Position numbers and translations under genes: made by a program
Notes under the pieces: generated by a model
The model's input: the letters and a program-made list of their open reading frames with translations, nothing else
What the model was told of the DNA's origin: nothing
The model's database searches: none
Origin: Saprospiraceae bacterium
Lineage (GTDB): Bacteria; Bacteroidota; Bacteroidia; Chitinophagales; Saprospiraceae
DNA length: 64,000 nucleotides
Reading direction: 5' to 3'
NCBI GenBank assembly: GCA_026129545.1
Contig: JAHCHX010000001.1
Span: forward strand, 2,851,501 to 2,915,500
In this document: positions 17,201-25,612 of the stretch, one piece after another
Numbering within the stretch: the first letter of the stretch is position 1
Layout of the letters: each line of letters opens with the position of its first letter

Positions 17201-19582
17201 GCCATCGAAGCAAGGGGCCAATGGGTTGAATTGCAGGTTTATTGGCAAAGTCTGTCCGTCGAACGCCTCGTCGCTGCTTACCTGGAGCGCAAGGGTCAGT
17301 ACTACGCAACCGCCGGGGGGGATATCGCCTTCATTGACGAGGTGTGTCAGGGATGGGAAGTCCGCGTTGGGAATTAAAGTCAGACCCGGAGGGAGCTGCG
17401 CTGTGACGAGAGTTGCCGGGTTGGAGAAAGTATTGCCGTCGCATCCGACATTGTTGCAGATTTCTATGGTCATGTTTACCTGATCGCCAAGGCACGGGTT
17501 TTCGGGCGAAACACCTGTCGCTACATCAAGCATCTCAAGCAGGTCGTTGTTTATCTCCACGCGGACAGCGTCTATAAATATAGCCGCAAGAATACCCGGC
17601 ATTTCGACCTCGGTGAATGAACTGAGATATAAATAATTCCAGCAGACCTCAGATTGGTTCGTAAACTGTATCGCATAAGTTGTGAATGCCGGGTTTGTGC
17701 TCACCGTTGACACGATAGGAACAAACCAAGAAGGGCTGGAAATGCCGGGATTGTTATAGACAATTTGTCCGGCTATTGGTGCATTTTCAGAAAATTCAGC
17801 CCTGACTTCCGGCCCATAAATTTGGCAACGATCTGATGAAGTTGCTATAAACGTTACAATACCCGACATGCCGGGAAAAATGGGCTCACAGAGTGGCAAT
17901 GACACCCCTTCCGCATAATTAATACCATTGTTTCTGCTCATTGCAAAACGCAGGAATTGATTCCCGCTTGGAGTAGTGGCAAGTGCGAAAGGCACATTGC
18001 AGGGTATGAACCAATAGCCTGCTGGTGAAGCAACCAGGTCGGGAGTATTGTCCCAGCCTCCCCAAGATTGTTGTGCGAACCCGAATCCATTATTGCCCGC
18101 CGTTAACAATTGACGGAGCTCTTCATCGCTTCCAAACTCCTCGAAGTCCACAAATGGGTTGATTTGGCAATCTTCCAGATTTTCGCAAGCCTCGGCAAGA
18201 GCCGGGTTGGTGACTACTATTCGAACGGTCGCCACATCACACCGTAGCCCATTACAACCTGTAATCGAATAGCAAAAAGTGTAAACACCCAGATCGTTGC
18301 CTTGTACGACAATTTGCGTTCCATTTGAAGTCACTCCAATACCGCTCGTGTTCCCGCAATTCGTCATCAGGCTGAATGTCGCATTGGACGGAAAGTCATT
18401 GGCGAGCAACGTCGATATATCGACGGTAATTGATTGCCCTTGCGCCACAAAGAACGCACCGTCATTTTCTGCAATTACGATGCAGTCAGGCATGCACCCA
18501 CTTGTCTGATAACCAAGGCGGCACAAGATTGCCGTTTCAGCATTGGTTAGGGTTCGTTGCACACCGTCGGCCCCCGGCGGTATGCCCGAATTCATTACAT
18601 AATGTTCTGAACCGCAAGTGCGATCCAAATGGCTCAGCACGTTCATGAAAGTTTGTGGGTCTTGACTTGCGTATTCCCCATTGACCGGGGGCAGTTGCGC
18701 CACGTCAAATTTGACATTGGCCGGGCCGCAGTTTTGATTCCAAACCAGATTGGGCATGCCGGGGAAATCGGCGCTGTTGAAAACATAATCCGCGCAACAA
18801 CTGCCGTTAGTGCTTGGCATTGTTGAGAGAATCATGTGCTCTCCGTCGTTGTTGACGATATTCAAGTCCCATAGGGTGTAGAAACCCTGCGCTGGGGCGC
18901 CGTTGGGCGTTATTTGTGATCCAAAGCCCATGACATGGAGCGCTTCGTGCAATATGACCGTGTAGTAATCCACCTGATTTAGCCCAATACCCGCCGAAGG
19001 CCCAATGTAGAAGTTAGAGATATTGGCGTTCACCGCGATCAACCCGTGTTGGGGTGTATTTACTCCGCCTGTAAACAACTGCTGGTGTACAAGACTGTGG
19101 CCAAGGCCGCATTGATTGGGAAAAAAGGGCGTACCTACTGCAGCGACACCAATTCCCAAGGCAGGGTCTTTTCTTAACCTGATGACCGCTCTTTCGCCAG
19201 ATTGGGCGGTTATCAAACCAGAAAGATAGTCAAAAACGTCACAAATCGTTTCTATCTCGTCGTTTGAAAACGGATTGTTCTGATTATTCTCAAAAATGAG
19301 CGTGAAGTCCTCAATCTGGTCGCAGTGGTTGGATTGCTGGTTCAGGTTCCATAGCGCCATTTCGTCTTCTGTGTACCGGTTGCCAAAACGGTCAGCGTAG
19401 GCCGGTTGGCTCGGCTGAAACCCATCGGGGGTTATCTTTTCGAACACGCCGCACTCGTACCCTCCCGACAAGGCTTGGGCATGAACAGAAATTGTTGGGG
19501 CAAAAAACATGGCCCCAAAATGACAGATGAGCAGCAAAGCCCAGTTTTTCGTTTGCCTCTGATGAGGTTTTAGATTTTTCAT
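14297..19582 (-). CDS. Giant T9SS-exported metalloprotease-like, beta-helix protein
   Basis: A 1761-residue protein with a signal peptide ending near SVHAQ (residue 36). Near residue 212 is VILHEALHVMGFGS, an HExxHxxGF zinc-binding motif like that of metzincin-type proteases, in a domain of about 260 residues. Next come cadherin/Ig-like repeats (about 370-470 and 690-800), then a long right-handed beta-helix region (about 880-1400, with WRSIVVEQGGKLNLSGN and many N-ladder turns). A helical region and a T9SS sorting domain (about 1680-1761, VSIAPNPARDVFTLWV) complete it. It is probably a surface protease or adhesin. At 5.3 kb it is exceptionally large for cassette cargo. Confidence 0.82.
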   Translation of the reverse strand: MKNLKPHQRQTKNWALLLICHFGAMFFAPTISVHAQALSGGYECGVFEKITPDGFQPSQPAYADRFGNRYTEDEMALWNLNQQSNHCDQIEDFTLIFENNQNNPFSNDEIETICDVFDYLSGLITAQSGERAVIRLRKDPALGIGVAAVGTPFFPNQCGLGHSLVHQQLFTGGVNTPQHGLIAVNANISNFYIGPSAGIGLNQVDYYTVILHEALHVMGFGSQITPNGAPAQGFYTLWDLNIVNNDGEHMILSTMPSTNGSCCADYVFNSADFPGMPNLVWNQNCGPANVKFDVAQLPPVNGEYASQDPQTFMNVLSHLDRTCGSEHYVMNSGIPPGADGVQRTLTNAETAILCRLGYQTSGCMPDCIVIAENDGAFFVAQGQSITVDISTLLANDFPSNATFSLMTNCGNTSGIGVTSNGTQIVVQGNDLGVYTFCYSITGCNGLRCDVATVRIVVTNPALAEACENLEDCQINPFVDFEEFGSDEELRQLLTAGNNGFGFAQQSWGGWDNTPDLVASPAGYWFIPCNVPFALATTPSGNQFLRFAMSRNNGINYAEGVSLPLCEPIFPGMSGIVTFIATSSDRCQIYGPEVRAEFSENAPIAGQIVYNNPGISSPSWFVPIVSTVSTNPAFTTYAIQFTNQSEVCWNYLYLSSFTEVEMPGILAAIFIDAVRVEINNDLLEMLDVATGVSPENPCLGDQVNMTIEICNNVGCDGNTFSNPATLVTAQLPPGLTLIPNADFPSLTHLVNEGDIPPGGCVVLTLALQVSSDEAFDGQTLPINLQFNPLAPCFDGATLNAGNVTPMICTSEFACPCTGSNDLNIDAGDAPVDPNQTISGLSVTNTPLGGGQPIQNSYNNSGKCIAVRGHLLIDNDFTLNIDGGEIRMQPGAKIIVKNGATLNMKGINGGASSDPAQRGIHGCEQMWRSIVVEQGGKLNLSGNIIQDAEYAVDVKGGSDMPSFDASNNDFDRNHVGIRVNGAVVQALPFQKNKFRATSILLPVYSSGITNWMPLRSYTGMELTSTAFTVGVSGDMASENLFAGPGLRNGILSVGAFLNVYYAKFTQIFGAINYNQANSIGNTQSGVAIHARSGGKVTVHNSTFGGEGSNGWRAIYVGRCNLEAKWNDMYDITSGIYATPGGQATEITIQENKFRVTLPNWGFGQNAYLINNLSPGTHIKILNNNPIQIKGAGPAILLTNDPNNVGTTTRRVSGNHIYHSRRFYEGIKAENSSNWTMDNNHIFYSGFPSGNIFTQITRGVFLSNSDKCLLRDNEIRATDGSLIGTTMHGIELLGSQRCTLCCNLTDATTVGNFFMGNCDPTYLRHEQLHNHWIGLDCRDIGTVIGDQNWAGNQWLGTYGMLGAWHSGSQANVEGSEFFVEGPQTTTYWPPSREPDDADVWFRQLPGSSNDCSAADALCPNLPPAVAPNGPRDLTENEIRIATGTYASSHMYDQATQREGERSLYREMKTNVSLFGQDAFADQFFASTSTSTIGQLDYVESQFQTLGAVPENDRARLLQIIHDMDSLAQVRNQIDLLYASAQNAADSTVLNTRKTTCFASARSLLMEWSEIRDNAEAALAAEIPGILALNNSIASSDTWVANRKTVNRIYLEAIASGVDTATQQQISDLLAVANQCALEGGDAVLQARAIYNALAEEPLMLNDMEICELGVGERSDKSVAGQNHTAHQVSIAPNPARDVFTLWVQGVEPGEMLRLQVLNANGVLEKELLVANGAAIPSAFNPGLYFCRVYVGEEPADVLKLVIIH

Positions 19583-19736
19583 AAATTTGGAAAATTTTGT
19601 AAGGCCTTACTCTGCTTGTTTTGCCCGGCCATTTCGGTGCTACCGGGGACTCTGGCGAGTCGGTCGGGAGGTAACGGTGCCAGCCGTTGCCTCCTTCTTT
19701 TTTTATGCCGTATCGCGTTTTGTTTTATTTCTTCTT

Positions 19737-19810
19737 GGCATTAACGGGGGCATGGACGACGTGGCGGCGGTTTATCCGGCGGCATGTCCGGCCATGCATA
19801 GTTCAGCGCA
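19737..19810 (-). repeat. attC-like site 2
   Basis: This has the common hairpin (GGCATGGACG ... CCGGCCATGC). The left core TTAAC is paired with the right core GTTCAGCGCA, which belongs to the next cassette and is repeated in inverted form at 24011. The adjacent T9SS gene stops at 19811. Confidence 0.75.
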
Positions 19811-21391
19811 CTATATTTTTATTACTTTTTTGTTCACTTGTAGATTTTTGCCATGCACACAGACCGTGTATAATCCAGAGGGAAAGTTAGACAACGATAT
19901 TTTCTCTTGGGCGGCTTCTATTTTCTTATTTAGAATTACCTTCCCATTCATATCGCATACGGATATCTTAAAAAAAATATTAGTGTCAATATCTGATATA
20001 AGAATCGCCTCGACTGTTGGGTTAGGAAACACGTTTATGGAATTTATGTGTTCAAAATCATTAGTAGAGGATGATATTTTAGGAAGCGAAAAACAGCCTG
20101 TTAAAGCCAAAATATTATTCGCGGGCATTTGACCTTGATATCCTATGCCTACATAAAACAAATTGCCTGTTGATTTGAAAGAATTATCAATTGAATATGC
20201 ATTTTGGCTTGAAATTATTACGTCTTGTTCTATGGATCCGTCATCATGCTTGTATACTCTTACTATTCCAACGTCATCACCATTTTCGAGTTTGGTGAAC
20301 CCAGACACCAATAGATTCAATTTACACAAATTCACTTTGTTTCCCCCGTCTCCAAATTCATCGTTTGTAGAGCGGGATATATCTTCCCACTTTAATTCTC
20401 CATAACGATTTATCTTACAAGTGACCATATCTAAGGCAAATCCCGGTAACTCAATTGAACCAGTTGCATAAACATTTAACGAATCATCTTCAACAACAGA
20501 CCTGACCCAATTTTTATTTGTACCCGAGTTTAGCGGATGCACATAAGCCCACAAAGTATCCCCCTGTATATTGACCCTTGTCACATTGTAGCCAAACGCG
20601 CGGTTGCCAAAGACAACATCGCCCGTTCGCGAAATGTAGTTGAAGTCAATCTCGTATCCTGAATAGGGTTTTTCGTACTGTGCCGTTATGTTCCCGTCAA
20701 AATCAACCAACGTGTTCACAAAATACTTGCTGTCAGGCTTGTATTGTGTTGAAAGCAATTGGATATGTTCCTGTTGAATGCGCAGGTTCTGCGGGCGGAA
20801 AACGCCGGAAATTTTTGTTCTCCATATCACGCTGCCGTCGGAGGTGTCAACCGCCTGCACAAACAGGAAGTTTTCGGCGGGGTCGGTTTCGTGAAGATTC
20901 ATTCCCAGCGTGAGCAGCCTGCCGTTGAGGGTGTCCATTTCGGAGTAGTAAAGGTAACTGTCGCCTGATTGGTCAAGGCCATAGTTAGCCTCCCACTGTT
21001 TCGTGCCGTCCGGGGCGTATTTTATCAGCGCCGCATCAGCATCGTAGCCCGGCAAGCCGCCGTCGTACCACTGGCCCACGTATGCGTTGCCCAGGCTGTC
21101 CACCGTGAAACTGCCGTACAAGATACCTATGATGCCTACCTGAGAGTGTCGCTTCCAAAGCACATTGCCCAGCGTGTCGTACTTGACAAGGGTAAAACCG
21201 CCGAAAGGGCTTTCGTCGGTTTGGTTGGTGAGCATATAGGTGTTCTGGAATTTATCGAGCGAGATGGTTGGTCCTTTTATGTTCATGGATTTCACGTATT
21301 CCGCTGCTTGCCACAGTTGGACGGGTTGATTTTGAGCGGACAGGGACGCCAACAAAACAGAACAAAAAAAGAAGATACTGAACAATTTCAT
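19811..21391 (-). CDS. T9SS-exported repeat protein
   Basis: 526 residues from MKLFSIFFFCSVLLASLSAQ. I preferred this start because it opens a clean signal peptide; an upstream in-frame ATG at 21424 adds 11 residues. Repeats such as VKYDTLGNVLWKRHS and IKYAPDGTKQWEANYG resemble SBBP/beta-propeller repeats. The sorting domain INVFPNPTVEAILISD is at about residue 440. It is second in a two-gene cassette after the M43 protease gene, 73 nt downstream. The function is unknown. Confidence 0.85.
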   Translation of the reverse strand: MKLFSIFFFCSVLLASLSAQNQPVQLWQAAEYVKSMNIKGPTISLDKFQNTYMLTNQTDESPFGGFTLVKYDTLGNVLWKRHSQVGIIGILYGSFTVDSLGNAYVGQWYDGGLPGYDADAALIKYAPDGTKQWEANYGLDQSGDSYLYYSEMDTLNGRLLTLGMNLHETDPAENFLFVQAVDTSDGSVIWRTKISGVFRPQNLRIQQEHIQLLSTQYKPDSKYFVNTLVDFDGNITAQYEKPYSGYEIDFNYISRTGDVVFGNRAFGYNVTRVNIQGDTLWAYVHPLNSGTNKNWVRSVVEDDSLNVYATGSIELPGFALDMVTCKINRYGELKWEDISRSTNDEFGDGGNKVNLCKLNLLVSGFTKLENGDDVGIVRVYKHDDGSIEQDVIISSQNAYSIDNSFKSTGNLFYVGIGYQGQMPANNILALTGCFSLPKISSSTNDFEHINSINVFPNPTVEAILISDIDTNIFFKISVCDMNGKVILNKKIEAAQEKISLSNFPSGLYTVCVHGKNLQVNKKVIKI

Positions 21392-21464
21392 AGTTTTCAG
21401 TTTTTGCAAAACCAGAGCGGGCATCGGTCGCAGGAGACGAATACCCGCTCTGAAAATTAGAATT

Positions 21465-23927
21465 TTATTGTTTGCTCACTCGGACGGCGTGGACGGATTC
21501 CCCGTCAAACACAGAGATGTTCAGCACGCCCACAGGAAGGCGGGCAAAGTCGCTGAGGCTGACGACGTTGCGCCCTTTGACAAAACTTTGCGCGACGGTC
21601 TGCAGCAAGCGACCCTGCATATCGTGCACGAGCAGGTTGCCGTCGAAATCACGCTCCGCGTCGAACAGCACGGTCAAGCGGTCGCTCGCGGGGTTGGGCA
21701 GGCAGAAGATTTTTTGCCCGCTCGTCGGCCTGTTGTCTGCCGATTGTCCGTTGCCGCGCTCTCCGCCGCCCAGGTTGTTGACGCTGATTTCGAGGCTGGC
21801 GCTGCTCACGCAGCCCCCCTCTGCCGTGAGGAAATAGGTTTCCAGAATGGACTTGTCCAAGGTCAGCGCCTGACTCAGGTCTGCGATGTTCTCCTTCGCT
21901 CGCAGGGTGACTTTGAACAGCGAGCCACCGTCAGCCAAAGTCTGAGGGGCAAGGTTGTCGCGCATCCAGACGGCCTTGATGCCTTCCTCGACTTGGTTGA
22001 GGTCGCCGGGCGCGGTCTCCGTTGTGGCAAAGTCGCCAATGGAGCCGTTGGCTTTGCCGATGAACTCAAAATCTTCTTTGGGGGCTTTGATGCCCGTCTG
22101 GAACGCTGCGACGGACTGAAAGCCATAGCCTTTTACATTCAACTCTATGATGTCTCCCTGCGCCACCGAAACATTTGGGACGAGCAGGGCAATGTCGCCC
22201 GGGCAGTCCTCCGCCAACTCGTCGGGGGCCACCGGGCCGCAGATGTTGCCGAGTTTCACGGCGTCGAACCCGTTGCGGACGGTGCCGGACCTCATCAGGA
22301 AAGGCCATGTGGGCTCGCAGTATTGTGTGGGCGGCACGGCGGGGCCGCCCATGGCGGGAGGGACGGTCAGGAACGGGTTGTCGTAGCCGACCCCATCAAA
22401 ATCGGGCTGTAGCCCGCCGCCTATGACGTTTTGCGTCACCACTTCCGGGATGAACCGCCACGGCTGCTCGTAGGCGGACAAAGTCGTGTCGAGGCCCAAT
22501 ATCAATCTTCTGAACAATACGATGTCGAAGGTCGTGACTGAGTTGCTTTTATTGGCATCTGCGGCCAAAAGTTTGTACCCATCAAGCGTGTCCTGCCCAA
22601 GAATATGCTTTTGAATGCAAACGAGGTCAAATGTGGTCAAGCCGCTCAGCCAGTTGTCGTCCAACTTGGTCACGTCGCTGGTGCGGAAGCGCTTCACATC
22701 GGCCCTCACTTGCACGCTAAAGGTGGACAGGGACAGTTTGCCGCTGAAATCGCCGCTCGCGCTCACGATGGTTTGCGTGTAGTCGGCAGGGTCTGCGATG
22801 GGAGAGATGCGCAATCGAACGCGGTCAAGCCCCGTGCTCGTGCCCTCAATCTCCACACGGTCAATGAGGTTGCCGCAGAGTTGTTCCTGATAGTAGTCGT
22901 TGAGGAAGAAATTGGCGATTAGGTCAGCGCGACCCACTTGACCGGGCGTGAAGTTCTGGCGGCAAGAGCCGGTGTATGACATGATGTTGCGGGCCAGCAC
23001 GTTCAGGGTGTCCACAATCAAGTCGAAGTTGTAGTCGCGATAGTCGCCCGTGTAGGTACAGTTTGTGTAGTCCCAAGAGCAGCCGTTGACGCAGGGGGTG
23101 TTGGGGTCGCCGTCCAAACATCCCGCGATGGTGGCGGACGAAGGGTAAAACACCGCGCGCTGGGGATTGCTGTCACAGCCGGGCGGGGTGTCAACAACGC
23201 GGTCGCCTGCAAAACTACCGTTAGGAGCAAATTCTTTGTTCGGGTCTGATTCTGTAATCATTATTTCTCGCCCTCCTTGCGCTTCAGGATGGTCTTGCTG
23301 GCCGGGAACCACGGGCACTGAGTATGTCATCTCTGGTGAAAAAGTGTGCAACAGGCCAAGCGTGTGGCCGAGTTCGTGGAAGCCCGTGGCATCCGAAGTG
23401 CCTGCGATGCCAGAGGGCATCCAAACGGCCTTAGGCTCTGGGTGCCACGGGAAAGTTGCCGACGCTGGCTGCCCGGGCTTGTTGTAGATGTAGAGGTTGA
23501 GGTAGTTGCGGTTGTAGGAGTACGCCTCCGGGGGCAATGAGCCGTTGTACAACTGGTCAACGTCAATGTAGTTGATGGGGCCGCAGCGAAAGAAGTGAAA
23601 GATGTTGGGGCCGCCCGCCATTTTGGCGTTCATGTTGGACAGGAAAGCGTCAATGAACGCGTCGTCGTAGGTGATGCCCCACCCGCTGCCGTCGCTCTTG
23701 CGGAACACGGTGACGCGCACGGGGATTTCCCAGGTGAGCGGCCCCGACGAGGCGTTCGCGGTGCTGTTCATTTCTGCCTCAAACGCGGCCATCTCCGCCT
23801 CGGTGGGCGGAGGTGTGGCGCATGGGGTGTACTGGGCGCGAAGTAGCGGTAGGCCCGCAAAAAGGAAGAAGAGAAACGCAGCCGACAAACGGGAGCGGAA
23901 GCGAGGGGGATGAATAAAACCGTTCAT
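21465..23927 (-). CDS. M43-family (pappalysin/cytophagalysin) metalloprotease, T9SS-exported
   Basis: 820 residues starting MNGFIHPPRFRSRLS with a signal peptide ending LLRAQ. FHELGHTLGLLHTF near residue 190 gives the extended zinc site HExxHxxGxxH. VVDTPPGCDSNPQ and NIMSYTGSCRQNFTPGQ, the latter with the Met-turn, are diagnostic of M43. A dockerin-like pair (DLVCIQKHILGQDTLDGYK, FDIVLFRRLILGLD) follows at about 480-560, then a cohesin/Ig-like region and a sorting domain (IFCLPNPASDRLTVLF). It is a secreted endopeptidase. A longer ORF start at 24152 was rejected because it would translate the attC-like site. Confidence 0.88.
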   Translation of the reverse strand: MNGFIHPPRFRSRLSAAFLFFLFAGLPLLRAQYTPCATPPPTEAEMAAFEAEMNSTANASSGPLTWEIPVRVTVFRKSDGSGWGITYDDAFIDAFLSNMNAKMAGGPNIFHFFRCGPINYIDVDQLYNGSLPPEAYSYNRNYLNLYIYNKPGQPASATFPWHPEPKAVWMPSGIAGTSDATGFHELGHTLGLLHTFSPEMTYSVPVVPGQQDHPEAQGGREIMITESDPNKEFAPNGSFAGDRVVDTPPGCDSNPQRAVFYPSSATIAGCLDGDPNTPCVNGCSWDYTNCTYTGDYRDYNFDLIVDTLNVLARNIMSYTGSCRQNFTPGQVGRADLIANFFLNDYYQEQLCGNLIDRVEIEGTSTGLDRVRLRISPIADPADYTQTIVSASGDFSGKLSLSTFSVQVRADVKRFRTSDVTKLDDNWLSGLTTFDLVCIQKHILGQDTLDGYKLLAADANKSNSVTTFDIVLFRRLILGLDTTLSAYEQPWRFIPEVVTQNVIGGGLQPDFDGVGYDNPFLTVPPAMGGPAVPPTQYCEPTWPFLMRSGTVRNGFDAVKLGNICGPVAPDELAEDCPGDIALLVPNVSVAQGDIIELNVKGYGFQSVAAFQTGIKAPKEDFEFIGKANGSIGDFATTETAPGDLNQVEEGIKAVWMRDNLAPQTLADGGSLFKVTLRAKENIADLSQALTLDKSILETYFLTAEGGCVSSASLEISVNNLGGGERGNGQSADNRPTSGQKIFCLPNPASDRLTVLFDAERDFDGNLLVHDMQGRLLQTVAQSFVKGRNVVSLSDFARLPVGVLNISVFDGESVHAVRVSKQ

Positions 23928-24010
23928 AATGAAACTGTTTGGTGGGTGAAAAATTATGGTTTCAATTATGTTGAACGCATTGACAAGCAGGTGTTCGGTC
24001 CTGTTGTCTT

Positions 24011-24080
24011 TGCGCTGAACGGTTGGATGTGCGAACGTGCCGACATTTAGGAGGCATTTTCGCACATCCGTTGTTAGTGG
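24011..24080 (-). repeat. attC-like site 3
   Basis: The left core TGCGCTGAAC is the exact complement of GTTCAGCGCA at 19801. The stem is GGATGTGCGAA/TTCGCACATCC, and the loop GTGCCGACATTTAGGAGGCAT differs from site 1 by a few bases. Confidence 0.78.
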
Positions 24081-24087
24081 CATTATT

Positions 24088-24250
24088 AGAGGCTGTTTTA
24101 AAACTCGTGCCGGAACGGGAAGGCTCAGATTTTGGGGATAGTCAAGGCTCATTTTTTGGCTAATATCGGGGCATATTCGTCCAAAAATAGCAGATGGATA
24201 GCGCCAAAAGATGGTATTCCCGCCCGGTGAGGGGTTTTAAAACAGCCTCT
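24088..24250. mobile_element. 163-bp element with 16-bp terminal inverted repeats
   Basis: The perfect ends AGAGGCTGTTTTAAAA and its complement flank DNA with no ORF. It lies 8 nt from attC-like site 3 and explains why this cassette's stop codon is unusually far from the site. It is probably a MITE or an internally deleted insertion sequence. The following 190 nt (24251-24443) hold nothing I recognise. Confidence 0.6.
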
Positions 24251-24443
24251 TAGAAACGATCGCCCAAACTTAACCCCATTTGATGAGCGTTCTATACACA
24301 TAATTTCTTGCGGGCTGATTTAATAAAGGCACAGAAGAACGAGCGGTTTCCACGAATTTGGCTGGCTTAACACTGCCTTTCATCGGTGAGCAGGGGCCAC
24401 CTCGTCTTTCAACCATGATATGGATGCACTAACTGGCGCAGCC

Positions 24444-25508
24444 TCAATCGTTTTTCTTAACGAACATAAAAGGAAAGGCCTTTCCATCATTACCCCACAC
24501 CACGCCCCAATAACTGCCCGGATTTAGCCCAGAAACATCTATCAACAACAAACCGTCGGCTGTGGATTGTTTGGGGCTGAATGTACATGCACCCAAGGCG
24601 CTATAAATCCGAACCTGATAGGTCGGCTCGGTCACATTGACCGGAATATCAATATAAAGCCAGTCGGCTGTCGGATTGGGGAATACGGAGGCGAGCGCCC
24701 GTTTTTCGGGGAGGGTCGTCGAAGACAGGTCGCAGTTTTCGTCAGGCTTCATGTATACGATTTCCCCGTTAACCGAATAACACACGATATAATCCGATGG
24801 GCCATCAAGCGGATTGATGCACTGTACTTCCGAGTGAAAGAAAATCTGCATATCGCCAATACCTTCTACGACAGTGACCGGGGGGGCAGTCGGATCGGTC
24901 GCACATTGCACCGTCATGGTTTTGCGCGGTAAACTGTCGTCAAAAATAGCCGTTCCCAGCGCTAAGACAGTCCGGGCGCCCTGGTTGGCACTCTGGTTGG
25001 AGGGTAGCGTATCATTGGTGCCGAGGTTCAGATTGTATACTACTTCACCGGCAGAAGTATATACGATGCCGTTTTCCTCCCGGTAATACCGCCCCGTGGC
25101 TTTAAATCCATAGAAACTATCGGTATATGTCAATTCATAATGGTGTTTTCCATTGATCAACACAGAGTCGGGGGAGAAACGGTACTTCCTGCGGGAAATC
25201 AGGAAAAGTTCGTAATGCTTCACCGTCCATTCGTTGCTAGGGGATACGATAGGCAAATAATCTGAATTTTGAACAACGTCCCGGAAATATCCGCTGACCG
25301 GTGAAACGCAATCGTTGCTACCAGCCTGCAATGGCCAGGCTTTCTGGCTCCGGTTCATACTAAGCTCCGTGATAGGATCGGACATCAACGCTTCTCCTGC
25401 AGTCGCGACGCTCCCGCCGGGTAGTTCGAGTACGCGGGCGAAGAAATACGGTTGTGCCAAGACGAGTTGAGGGAAGAGAAAAACAAGGACAATGTAAATG
25501 TGTCGCAT
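24444..25508 (-). CDS. T9SS-exported protein, paralogue of the upstream gene
   Basis: 354 residues with a signal peptide (MRHIYIVLVFLFPQLVLAQ). Residues 70-270 (YLPIVSPSNEWTVKHYE, RYYREENGIVY, VVEGIGDMQIFFHSEVQC) resemble the C-terminal part of the 709-residue protein encoded upstream (YIPLVTPDNEWVADY, EYLREDNGKVF, WIEGMGDVARLFWTEVFC). The shared WIEGMGD-type block is common in T9SS proteins of unknown function. The sorting domain starts at VFPNPTADWLYIDIP. It is the distal gene of the 24.1-31.1 kb cassette. Confidence 0.83.
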   Translation of the reverse strand: MRHIYIVLVFLFPQLVLAQPYFFARVLELPGGSVATAGEALMSDPITELSMNRSQKAWPLQAGSNDCVSPVSGYFRDVVQNSDYLPIVSPSNEWTVKHYELFLISRRKYRFSPDSVLINGKHHYELTYTDSFYGFKATGRYYREENGIVYTSAGEVVYNLNLGTNDTLPSNQSANQGARTVLALGTAIFDDSLPRKTMTVQCATDPTAPPVTVVEGIGDMQIFFHSEVQCINPLDGPSDYIVCYSVNGEIVYMKPDENCDLSSTTLPEKRALASVFPNPTADWLYIDIPVNVTEPTYQVRIYSALGACTFSPKQSTADGLLLIDVSGLNPGSYWGVVWGNDGKAFPFMFVKKND

Positions 25509-25612
25509 GGCTAATTTTAGTTTAAGGCTCCGTGTATTCTCAAAGGAATGCGCCGGAACGCTTGGTGAAAGATATTGCGTTAGTTTATGATCATCCGTGG
25601 GTTCGATGGCTT

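Noticed and set aside
14534..24000. Long plus-strand ORFs opposite the T9SS genes, for example 15383-16075 and 21468-22412
   Set aside because: They are shadows of clear minus-strand genes with signal peptides and sorting domains, and their translations have no family features.
23928..24152. N-terminal extension of the M43 protease
   Set aside because: It would translate through the attC-like site 3 and precede an otherwise perfect signal peptide.
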